From positions 1 to 46,599 of the forward strand of contig JABANN010000258.1 in the NCBI GenBank assembly GCA_013115125.1: a stretch of DNA of 46,599 nt. The letters are read 5' to 3'. Below the pieces are notes generated by a model. That model was given only the letters and a program-made list of their open reading frames with translations, ran no database searches and was not told the DNA's origin. Each line of letters begins with the position of its first letter. The first letter of the stretch is position 1. Position numbers and translations under genes: made by a program. Positions 20,970 to 31,800 of the stretch are shown here, in pieces. This DNA is from Perkinsus olseni (lineage: Eukaryota > Perkinsozoa > Perkinsida).

Positions 20970-22752
20970 TCACGCTCGCTGCTTCTGCTGCTGCTGCTGT
21001 AGCACTTCGAACTCTTGCACTATTCGGTCCAGTTCCGGGGGGGACTCAGCTACCTTCTCCTGGGGCGCAGGGGCACTACGCTTTGGGACACTAATGAGGC
21101 TGCCCATCTCTGCCCTGAGCTGGGCGTCCATGTCCTTGTTGGCCTCGCGAAGTTGCCTCTCAGCCTCCAAAGCTTCCCTCAACTCCTCGGAGTAGTCATC
21201 AAGGGAGAGGCACTCAAGAACTTCCTGAGAGGCAGGCATGCCCTCATACCACACCATCCCCAAACTCACCGCTTCTCCCGTTACGATGTTGGGACGGGCG
21301 AGCAGCCTGAGGACCTCCTGGTAGGAATCCCAAGTAACTTGGGCTATCCTCTCGGTAAAATCTGACGGAACTCTTGAGCCCACCATCATCCTTACTTCCA
21401 CTACTACCCGTACACTCCCTCATATGCTTCTGCGAGTGGCCAAATTGGGCTCTCAAGGCCTCCAGCTTGTGGTCAAATACTCTCCGTCTGGTGGCATCCA
21501 AATCAAGCTGGTCAATGCTCTTCCGCAGCTCCACCAGAGGAGGGATCTCATCAACCTCACAAGCACCATCCCGGGAGGCGAACCAAGGCGTGGGCCAAAA
21601 CTTACATTCGGGGATCGCTTCGCTCCGCTGCCAGTGCTTGAATTAACACTACTTCCCCTCGAGTCCTCATCCACCATCGCCCTCAGCATAGCCGTCAATC
21701 CTCCCTCCCCGGCGACGTCCGCCATCCTATTTTCGTGAGGCCCCGGCGGAGGAGTCAGCGGCCCAGCTGCTGCTGAAGACAGCGCTGTCCCGAACGGAGG
21801 AGCAGGAGGCAGGGGCCGAAAGGCAGCTTCCGTAGTCGACATCATCGCTTGCATGGTGATTACCCAAGCTACCCTCTCCCTAGCTACATTAACAACCCAA
21901 CAGTGATAACAATAGTCAGACCCCACCACGGACATCCCCAGTCGATCACGACTAACCATGGCATCCCTTCTCGCGGTGTCCAAGACAATCGTTCAAGTTC
22001 CAGGCAGGCGGCCAGGAGTGGCCTGCAGCAGCAAGTCCTCTCAGCGACTCCTGCTGGCCTGCCTACCTTCACCAGCAGCTCAATGGCCCTCCTCTGACTC
22101 TCGCCAAGATCCGCCACCCTCTCCCTCAGGGCCCTCTTATGATCTTCCAGCTTCTCCTCCAGCTCAGCCGTCCGCCGTTCGAACTGCCAGCACCACCATC
22201 GGTTCGTCCCGTCGTTCCCCCGTACTACATCTTCCTGCATGCTCCTCATCCTGGCGGTTCTCTCCTCAACACACCACTCATTAAGTTCATCTCGCATCCT
22301 CTCCTGCTCCGCTCTCATCTCCTCTCCAAGTGTTTCCATCCGTGTCCTGAACAACTGTACTGACCCCCTCCTCCACCCCACACCAGAATTACACCCGCAT
22401 GGCGATGAGACTATCCTCAACTTCCGCCTGCCGTTGCCGCCTCTCCTTGTCCACTGCCTCCAGCCTAGCAGCCCTCACCCTCTCAACTTCTTCTACAGCG
22501 AGACAGACCGACGCTACCTAAACTACCACGCCGTCCAACCCAGAGCTAGCCCGAACCTAGTACATCGTAGAGACTCCTAATGGCCCTCCATTCTTCAACA
22601 GCCATCCTCGTCCACTCTCTCATAAGATCCTCGTCACGATCCTCTCCAATAAGGCAGCACTGGGCACCTGCATCGCTCCGCTCGCCAATCGCTCCATTCG
22701 GGCCAGCACCACTCTGTTGATGTGCTACAGGAGCCGATTGAGAACAACCCAT
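20970..22752 (-). CDS. Coiled-coil protein with myristoylation-type N-terminus and C-terminal poly-Q
   Basis: Starts MGCSQSAPVAHQQ: glycine 2 with serine/cysteine following fits an N-myristoylation and palmitoylation signal. Later exons are coiled coil (METLGEEMRAEQERMRDEL, RTAELEEKLEDHKRALRER, RKSIDQLDLDATRRRVFDH, EELREALEAERQLREANK). The chain ends in a CAG/CTG-encoded glutamine run (QQQQQKQRA) with a stop at 20970. Introns in the 3' part resolve well (37 and 45 nt); the middle is approximate. A membrane-anchored scaffold is inferred, as in alveolate pellicle and flagellar proteins with the same N-terminal signal, but no family-specific domain is visible. Confidence 0.65.
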
Positions 22753-22859
22753 GAAAAATGGAGACTGCCTCCAGGATTTAGCGCTGTTACTTTAGCGCTC
22801 GCCCCGGTGATCGATACCGATTCCAACGCAAGACGACTAACGCTCACACTATATAGAAA

Positions 22860-23542
22860 TCAGTCACGATCACCCAGGTTGATAGTATCGCCAAACTTAG
22901 CGTAAAGAACTTTCTTCAACTCACGCATCTCCTCCCTGAAAACATCATCGCCTCTGCCTCGGGCGTGAAGGACCACCCATGTACTACTGTATGGCATCAC
23001 TCTTCTGCGTCAGTCGGTCCATCTCCGCACTCAGTTCATCCTGATGACAACCACCCTAGCTGCTCCTCCCTCCGCCGCCCTCCACTCACCTTCTTGTTCT
23101 CAACATTCTCCAAGGCTTGGTCCTCGTCAACAGGGACAAAACATTCCCCAACGCTCAACCTACACCAAGACCTCTACACCCGATGTGACAGGTGGTGTTG
23201 CCTACATTAGACCATCATCATCCATGCACAGCTCTACCTCCTCTACCGCACTATCGCAAAGCTTCAGCTTCTCCTGAGGTACACTATCTTTTTTCATTCA
23301 CGGGAAGAAAATGATCTACGCTTTCCCTACGGCGGCAAAAGGAAACCCGTCCATGATTTTCTACCCGCAATATGATCTTCTGGTGTAACCAATACTACCT
23401 TCAACTGCAGCATCTCCTCCTCCATCTCCTCATACGTCTGGTTGAGTCTGCTGAACCTATTAATGCGGAGCTGATCGTCCATGGTGACATCTATGTCGCC
23501 AGTAGCAGCAGCAGAAGCAGAAGCAGCAGTAGCCGTTGACAT
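22860..23542 (-). CDS. PFDN4: Prefoldin subunit 4
   Basis: Five exons on the minus strand from MSTATAAS (start 23542) to a stop at 22860-22862. The product has the two prefoldin helices: DQLRINRFSRLNQTYEEMEE then EKLKLCDSAVEEVELC. The beta segment is GECFVPVDEDQALENVE, and the second helix DELSAEMDRLTQKSDAIQ ends LKKVLYAKFGDTINLGD, the hallmark end of subunit 4. Prefoldin is the cytosolic hexamer that hands nascent actin and tubulin to the TRiC/CCT chaperonin. There is an Ala-rich N-terminal extension. Two introns begin GTAGTA (GTAGTATTGG and GTAGTACATG). It stands 107 nt upstream of the myristoylation-type coiled-coil gene. Confidence 0.9.
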
Positions 23543-23784
23543 TATCAAGAGAGCAGCTGAAGGGGTTCCCATAACTCCTCTCGCACGCAACAGGCAACCA
23601 AGAGTCACGCAAAATCGTCATAAGACATGTAACGCTTCAAACGTGGTATACCAACATCAACACCAACCTCAGCCAAACCTTCAATTATCCAATTAACTCG
23701 ATCTAAGCTGCTACTCTTGAGCGCTGAAGGCGGCTGTGCCACCTGAACCGAGACGCTCCTAGGAGGGAGAGGTAACGCGGCAGC

Positions 23785-25573
23785 TCACTTGCACAGACTT
23801 CCTCGATCCTTCATGCTCCTCCCCACTGGTCCTTTCGTTCCATCCACTTTCGTCTCTATCAACCTTTGGCATCTCGAGAAGCGGATCCCTAGAGTCCGGT
23901 CTGATCTGAACCACACATTAATGCACCACTGCCGAGACCCGCACTGATCACTTGTGGACCACCGGCGGCTGCCAATCGACCCGCGGGCCTCTTCCCACGC
24001 GGAACTGCAGTGAAGGGATGGACAGGCCCGGAGAAGCCCTGAGGAAAAGTTCAAGAGGAAGGGTCTCGTTCGACCACACCGCAGGCTGGGGGGCGGGATA
24101 ACGCCGCCATCGTTCACAAAATAGCATGGAAGGCCCATGAGCAGTGAGCTGTCTGTTGGCGCGATTAACAACCTGTAGTACTTCTTCGTTATAAAGACCT
24201 AGACGCAATGCTAGCAGCTCCCGCGTCGTCTTCGTAGGGACTGCAAAGCCATCCCTACTCATGACCTCGGATACCTGAGGGGCGGCACGTACTCCATCAT
24301 GAGGCGTGGTGAGCAGCTACTTTCGTCGTCCGTGCGTCGGTCTTCTCACGGAGGAATGCTAAAACTTCTTCAATAGAGATCTCGCCCGAACTGTCTGCAT
24401 CAATGTACTGAGAATAATGAGGCCTCTTATCGAACCCGGCTACACCCGCCCCCCCCACAGCCTATGTACTACACTGAACGTCTGACGGAGCTCCTCAGCG
24501 TTGATGTCCCAATGGTTGAGCTGGAGGTCCCGGCGGATCGCATGGGTGAACTCGAACATCGAGAGCTCGCCGCCTCCGTCCTTATCATACCTATTCAACT
24601 GTAATCCCGTGCTCGAGCAAAGGGAGATTCTGTTGGCCAGAAGATGGCGCTTGCGGGTATCGAACCCACGACCTTCTGATCACTACTTCTCGAATAGTTC
24701 CCTAAGCAACTGTTCCTCCGTGAGCTCTTCCTCCCTATGACCGGTGTCCAATCCCTGCTGTCGTATCTTCCGGAGGTGCTGCTGGATACCAAGCTTCACG
24801 TTCCTCCGAACCCTAGTCCAGCAAGCGTTGTACGCCTCTCGGCGGGCCCGTCTACTACCTCATCAACTTCGACGCCTTCTTGTTCTCATCAATCGCCTTA
24901 GAATCGGAGTCGCCTTTACCGATGAACCCCACCAGCTCCTCTACTAGTACCTACCGCTGCCGTTGAACTACTGCAGAGAGCCCTGCAGTCCTACAGCTTC
25001 TGGTGCGCGGTTCGATCGGCCAGTGGAATCTAGTCTCGGCCCTGGTCGCTCGTAATGGGAGGAATCCAGCAGTGCACGGAAGACAAGTTTCAAGTCGTCG
25101 TCATTGACGGTGCGAGATGACACAAAAAGGTCCTCCCGAAGGATCTGAGAACAGTGGGATTCGAACATGGATTGACAGGTTCGGAATGTTGAGCTCTCAG
25201 TCGTTCCCTGCTCGACTACTGGCCTCTCTACCTGCTGGAAGTCGTTAAACGTGAGTATCCTGTAGCTCTTAGCTTCGCCTCCTCCGTCCAATGTTGGGAA
25301 CTCCTGCACAAGCTTCGACCTGAGCCAGCACCAATTCTCAGCTCTCCCTCGCTTCAACGACCTCGTACCTGCGTTCCGCTTGCTTCACCAAGACGCTCTC
25401 CTCGAGAGGGCTTTTACCTAAGAGAAGGCGAAGCCCATTTCGGAAGGTAAACCGGGCATCCGTTCTCTACGGCGCTGCTTATCGTCTCTTCGGGCGACTA
25501 CCGCCTTTATCTTCCCGCGGATCCGGAATACTCGACGGAGCTCTTCTTCAGATAGTGGAATCTTCTTCGGCAT
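23785..25573 (-). CDS. Multi-exon EF-hand protein with tRNA-like introns
   Basis: The minus-strand reading starts MPKKIPLSEEELRRVF (25573), with a possible earlier exon to about 25760. Exons continue through KLVQEFPTLDGGGEAKSYR, ILREDLFVSSRTVNDDDLKL and DENKKASKLM to two EF-hands: NRYDKDGGGELSMFEF and YIDADSSGEISIEEVLAF, both with good loop ligands (D/N at 1, D at 3 and 5, E at 12). Such proteins are calcium sensors or regulatory subunits; no kinase or phosphatase domain is present. The C-terminal third (VSEVMSRDGFAVPTKTTREL and beyond) is unlike any family I know. Splices that restore the EF-hands define introns 24408-24472, 24630-24686 and 25145-25231, each with a tRNA T-arm-like segment. 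It is divergent from the CHAT gene. Confidence 0.7.
24408..24472 (-). other. 65-nt intron with B-box-like segment
   Basis: GTAGTACATAGG start and CTCAG end on the minus strand. Splicing joins QTFS to YIDADSSGE, giving a perfect EF-hand. It contains GCCGGGTTCGATAAG (24429-24443), a B box with a weak T-stem. Confidence 0.75.
24630..24686 (-). other. 57-nt intron with tRNA T-arm
   Basis: Minus strand GTAGTGATCAG to CCAACAG. It contains AGGTC then GTGGG-TTCGATA-CCCGC (24653-24669), a 5-bp T-arm, followed by AAGCGCCA, which looks like an acceptor-strand 3' end. Outer CAGAAG and CTTCTG also pair. Confidence 0.8.
25145..25231 (-). other. 87-nt intron resembling a whole class II tRNA
   Basis: Splicing joins LTFNDFQQ to ILREDLFV in phase 0. 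Inside lie an A-box-like TAGTCGAGCAGG and a B-box-like GTTCGAATCC near the 3' end. The two ends can pair (GAGA..CAGT with ACTG..TCTC). The T-stem itself is damaged. Confidence 0.7.
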
Positions 25574-25626
25574 AGAGTAACCGCCGCATCGCCGCCATGC
25601 AGAAAAATTACAAAAAAATGTACCTC

Positions 25627-25665
25627 GTGGGATTTGAACCTCCGACCTTCCGAGTGACAGCGCCA
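25627..25665 (-). other. tRNA 3'-part-like segment upstream of the EF-hand gene start
   Basis: Minus strand CACTCGGAAGGTC then CGGAGG-TTCAAAT-CCCACG. It lies in the probable 5' intron or leader of the EF-hand gene, in the same orientation as that gene; T-stem pairing is partial. Confidence 0.55.
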
Positions 25666-25851
25666 TTCAATATGCGCTTTCAGAGATTCCCTGACAGAGC
25701 GACTTTGTTCTCTGACGCCCAATACCGTTGCACGTAGTTCTTCTTAGCCTCGCAAGCGATGAGGAATCTTCAGGTCGGCCGTGTGACCTTTCGCAGTGAA
25801 AGATCCGCTCAGGTCATCCACTTTTCCCTTCGGTAGTTGTTGTGGTTGTCC

Positions 25852-28800
25852 ATGCCAGGAGTTGTTGAGGGTGATGATTCTGCTGAGGATGACCATGAAA
25901 AGCAACTAGAAGAACTAGTGTCGAGCTTACGAAAGCAGCTCACCGACCTGCAGTTGGAGAATGCTCAACTACGATCAGCTATCCGCAGCCAGTCGGTCGT
26001 GACTCGAGACTCGACCTCGACCAGTACGGCCACGAGTGCCTCTACTCCGGCCAGGCCTCTGAGCATCAGTATTCGTCTACGGGTGCACTTCGTTTATGCA
26101 TCTCCTATGGTCTTGACCGATAGCCTCGGTACGACTGTTGTGAAAACCCTACATCAGCTGGGGATAGTACCGGAGTACCTTCAACTTGAGGAGGCCTTCA
26201 GGCTGTCGTCTGATGTGCCGATGGACAGTAGGGCTGGTGGAGGTAGTAGTGGTATTGGCAGGGGAGACGGGTGGGATACTGAGAGTAGGTACGATACCGT
26301 GGATAAGGAGGATATACGGCCAGTGTGCATTAACGGCTGGCACGCCTAGCGGACTTTTGCAGCTGAGGCAGATTCTGTACGAAGAGAAGGCGAGGTAGTA
26401 TCTTGGGTTGGACCGTGGAAGATACAACTGAGGTCAACTTGAGGCCATATTCGCATTCTCGGATCCGCAGGCTACTGACCCCGAATAACCCGCGGCATCA
26501 CATACCGATAGTACATCTGTCCATGCACGCTGTCGAGATGGTTGTAGCAGGGAAGAAAGCTACTCGATGCATTTTGGAGGTACTGCCGCTATTCAGTCCT
26601 CCTTCGTCGTCCAGTCTTCCATCTCAGGATGATATCGGAAAGGCACATTTGGTAGAAGCTGATGAGCTCGGCAAGCTACTCGGTCTTGACAGCAACAACA
26701 TGCTTGTCTTCATTAACGCCTGCAGGTCGGGGAACTGAACCGCGTACAAGTCGACGGCGGAATTGGAGTGGTTCTCAGGTCGCAGTCTGTTGGTGAAGTT
26801 TTCGTTTCACATTTTGGCGTTAAACATGTCGTATGCATTGGCCACGAGGAGGCAATATTGGATGCAGCGGCCACCTTGTTTACTCAAGTAGTATGGCGCG
26901 AGGTCTGGTTCACGCGAGGTCCGTGGTTCGAAACCATGTTTTACTCGTTCTCTTTCCGAGATTTCCATTGCTCCAGTAATCTGTCGATTGCATCCATCTG
27001 GTTAATCTTATTCGCTCAGGAGTTCTACGCTGCCCTTCTCTGCCCCACAGTCACCATTCGACACGCCTTCGACCGTGCTAGGCATGCTGTCAAGGTGAGT
27101 GGTATCCGCTTCTACGAGACGTCATCCGGTCTTCCTCAGTCCTCGGCCAACCCTAAAATAGCCTCCCAGTACACGCTGTTTCACCTCTTGCCTGAAGATG
27201 GTGATCATGACGTGCCAGTATGGGCCACCTTTTCTCCGCACGGCAGCGCACCTTCGACCACGGATGCAGCTATGCGATACTATCCTCCTAGTATGCTCAC
27301 CTCGGATGCCGAGCCGAATAGGGGGAATCAGGGTAAGATTCGCTGGGTTAGGTCGTTTGTGACTAGGTCCGACCTCAGGATACTCTTTCGACCGTAACCT
27401 GCGACCTGTGGCTGTCCGATGCATTCCTGCGGAGGCGGCTGACTCTGATGATGACGATGGTGGTGAAGCTTCTCCCAAGCAACCACAGTTTCAACCCACG
27501 GAGAGGCCGTCAGTACCGCTGGGGTCCAGCAACCTAGGCATTGAGGGGTCTCCGCTTGAATCAGCAGCTCCAGTGGAGGACTTCTTGGGTAGTCAGGGGA
27601 CGGGGTCTTTAACTAAGCGCTTGATAGAAAGAGTGCGTTAGTATGTGATGTTGTGTAAAAATGAAAGGAGGATTCGGGCTGGGTCCGGTTCACGTCCCCT
27701 CGCTGTTGTCATCTAGTTGTGGGTGGTCATGCTTCCCTCAGGTCGCGATATTGATATCGTCCGGCTGTGCTCGATACTTCACACGCCGCGAAATAGGAGG
27801 GTGGTCGCTGTGACTGGTCCTGTTGGCTCTGGTAAGAGGACTTTGGTCACTCAGACAGCGATGTATTACTCGCTGCCTGGCGGAAGGTAAGATCCCTACA
27901 TACCGGCTTCCGACGGGTTAGAAGGAGCTATTTTTAACACTTTCTGAGAGGTCCCTGGGCTGCAGCGATCCTCCATCTCCTGAGATCAGCTTGGCAGGTT
28001 TTTCTCGGGTGGGGCATGTGTAGTCCTGCTGCCGAGACTCTGGGTGATGGGTTCGCCGCCCAGCCGAGTATCGAAGAGTAACCGAGGGGCCACTACGGTA
28101 GTGCTGTGGTGGGAGGGTCGTTAGTGATGTGTCTTCGTCTGTAGTCCCCCAAGCTGTACGTGCAAGGCGATGGCGCTGGCGGTGAGAATGATTCCCTCAC
28201 CGCTCCTGAGGTTGCCGAACGCTTCATAAGAGTTGTGATGAAGGAAATTCGAACGACGGTAGTACTGGTCGCGCTCCTTATGCCATAACGACTAGAGTAT
28301 GAACTTGGAAACCTTATTAAAGGCACCTTTCCGGAGGCCGCATGGGAAGTATCAGTTGAGGGGGAGACGTAGTGGCGAGATCAACTCAGGCGCTCTGCTT
28401 GAGTGTCGAGAAGAAACCGGCTCGAACTTGTCGATTGAACACTACTCTGGTCAGCAAGCGCGTGAACCAGCCGATCCTACCGATCGATAGCCCCTGGAAA
28501 CTTCAATTCGTTGCTCCTGAGAGGACGTGGAGAGCTTGGAGTGACGAACTTGTTGGTCAAGGTTCGGTTACTGAAGGAGTGGTACCCACCGCAGACTCGC
28601 AGTACTATGTCTGAAGACTACGAAGAAGATGAGGAGGAGCTGTATGACGAGGAAGTGGCTCCGACCAGTCATGGCGGTCCCCTTACGGGGAGGCGATCAC
28701 CCGTTGGTCGAGGGGGGAGTGTCAGTGATAACGGCAGCACGGTATCAACAACCTCCTCTGCGTCACTCTCTCGTCACACCAGTGGCACACCAATAGCCCC

Positions 28801-31800
28801 CGGTCCTCTTCCTCCACTGGCGCCCACCAAACGAAGTAAGCACTTCTATGACCACCGCGATTGAATTCTCCCAGGGGTTATTTGTGTGAGTATTTCGATT
28901 TGCTGATAAGTTGGTATCAGATATGACTACCTCTCGGATCAGTACGGAGCTTGAGGATAAGGAGGTCTCTTCTCGACGACTTCACACGGTGCATTCAGCC
29001 AGCTCGTTGGCGCAGCCCGAACGTGCTACGTCTTCTGTCAACCGATCCATATCGTCGGCCCATTATGCCGAGAAGGAGAGCATAGAAGAGTTGGAGATGG
29101 AGCTCTTCGGTGCCACAAGCAGTAATAGTAGGTCTCGGGTTCAATTCCTGGCAAGAGCGTAGCTTCCTCAGGCGGGATGGCGGCGGGTGGAGGTCTTGGT
29201 ACTCGGGGATGTAAGGTTTTCCTGGCGGAGCAGTTCGCGGATACCTCTGCTCTAGAGCAGTTCCTAAAAGGATATAACGTACTGTCCGCCTCCTGAGGCT
29301 CTCACCGACTCTTCGACGTCGGGCTTTGCATGGTTTTATAGGGTGACACGAGAATGTGGATCCGGGTTTTTCGTAGGTCCCGCCGATACCAGTGAATAGA
29401 TTACTGAAGGAGCTGCGAGAAAATGGAACGCAACTGCAAGACTGGGGTAAAGGGCGCCTGCCGACACTTGGCAGGGACGGTGGGGGTGTGGCAGGTACTG
29501 GACGATTGGTACGGGTAGTGCATGTGGTCCGATGTATGATATCCGATGCTGATGAGAAAGAGCAAGAGGAGCAAGATACAGATGGGGAGCATAAGAAGGC
29601 GTAGGACTGCTCAGTTTGGGAGGGTTCCCAGTCTGGTCCGCTCAGCCGGTGTCTGGTCGAGAGGAGGATTTCGGACGGCAAGTTGAAGTTGTTGTCGAAG
29701 AAGTTCGATCCCGTGACCGAGAATGTGTTGGAAGTGTGCTCAGAGGCTGTGGAGAAGGAAATTGCCCATTCGGTATCCGACGTGAGCGTTAGGAAGGTGA
29801 ACATCATGCAGCGGAGCGAAGCGATTTTTCATTCACACTTTTTGTAGGTGGTAATGAGGAATCGTAAGCCTTTGGTGGAGCTGGAAAGAAGTAGTCCGAC
29901 CTACAAGGGTTTGGCGACTAAGTATGTTCTGTACACTACGGAAGTAGGCTCATCGTAGTAGTTCTGTGGGAAGAATTGAGGAGTAGATGGTATCAGGTTC
30001 TTCTGGATGGTTTGCCCTTGAATGTTGAAGAGTTTGAGACGACCGAAGCTCAGCTATGCGGAAGCCCCAGTAGTGCCTGGCAGTCAGAAGCACCCGAGAT
30101 AGGGCAGAAGATGTGTCCGACTCTGAGAACCCATCATTGGGAGTGGCTCGAGAGGGACTGTGCGGAGGACCTGTTCCTGAGGGAAGGTCATGGGGAGGGT
30201 AGTTAACGAGGCGGCAGGACTGTGCGTGGTGACGTGGGTGTTGTCAGCCGCAGCCGCTGGAGACCAGCAGGGCGGCTCCTCAGTGCCTCAGCAGTCACTC
30301 GAGTTGGAGCTGGCCTCGGGGGTGGCGAGGCAAGTGGAGGGAGAACCTATGCGAGGGGCCATATCAAAGTTGGAGGCTGCCACTAAGAAATTGCAGGTAT
30401 GCGATGAGGATGAATTCTCGGATGCACCGGAGCGAAGCCCTTCTAGTTCCAGCTTGCTGAGAACTCCTCAGTGTGACTCCTTCAACTAGAACCGCGGCTG
30501 CTGTCGAGGTCGGAATGCGATGGTTATGAGCAGCATTAGTAGGGTTAGCATAGATAGAATTTCTTGCACTATCGAGTCGGTTAGATTTTGACAGCTCATG
30601 GGGAAGGTTGGTCAGTATTTTCACTGAGTATCGCGTTAAGAATCCTTGCAGTAGGGTAAATATCATATAGGTAGCTCTTCGTATGGGGTGTCTATGGGCC
30701 CCTTGAATCGCGTGGCAATGGGCTCATTCCCCTGGCTGCACTTGTTGATCGCCTCTAGTGACCTGAATACGGAGCTTTTTCTTTCAGCGAATCCGCCACG
30801 AGTGGGCCAGAGCAGTGCGGGAGTGGGCGAATGTCACGGATACGATGAATAGGTTAGAGGGGAGGGACTCAAGTGGCGCAGAGGTTCACATGCTGGTGTT
30901 ATGATTTTGTCAGTGCCCGTTCTCCCTCATCGTCTGTATTGGTACTCCTTCGAGCTGAGAATTACATGCCGATACCCGAGATCAGACAGTTGCTCGGGCA
31001 AGCTCTGAGCAAGCATAAGAATCTTAAGGTAGGTTGGAGCTCATCGAACGAGGTCGAGAGAATCTGGCACGTGCGGGTTCGATGCCGGCTCCTTGGCTTC
31101 ATTGTGATGGTATATCATATAGAGTTGGTGAGTGATGTCCTCAGATAATACTGACGATGGAAGATGGGGCCACGCCCGCTGAGGCAGCTGTGAGAGATCA
31201 GGCTCTGATGCAACCGATTCAGGTGGGGTTGAGGAAGAAGGGGGCTCGTGGTATTTGGTCCGTTGAAGAACGTGACCTGCCGTCGTAGTTGGTCATGACC
31301 TTCGATTGTCTCAGACGATTTCAGTAGCTTACAAAGTAGTGTGCTTCCAACTTCCCCCGTTGCAGCCATTGGACGCGGCAATGCTATTCGCTAGGAGAGT
31401 CCATAGGTGAGTGATTAGGGATTGTTCACGTTGAGGAACTCCAAGATGTATCAAGGTAGCAAGATTTCGCCCTGATTCAGGCCCTTGTATGAGTCTGATA
31501 TCCGTATCACAACCCAAGCCACGCTAGAGGAGTTTGATGCAGCCGGTGGAGAGAGAACGGGAAGCGATGCGGTAGTGCTCAGGGTGTCGGGTGAGGTCCG
31601 AAGTCGTAGCAGCCTCGTGTGAGATGCCCTCTTAGGAGTAGTGGGAGCGGGCCGCTCACTCGCCTCGGAGGGTCTCTGGGGAATCTGTGATTCGATGTTA
31701 CTTTGGTCTTCTTTTACTTCGTATTGTTCTATGCGATAGAATTCGGAGTACGGTATTGAGGTTAGTCCTCGTTTAAGTTTGATGTGAGCCCTACTTACTT

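Noticed and set aside
28607-28863. ATG (MSEDYEEDEEEL) as a separate gene start
   Set aside because: A GT-AG intron joins the preceding CHAT-gene exon (DELVGQ) to the same acidic frame in phase, and no intergenic space exists.
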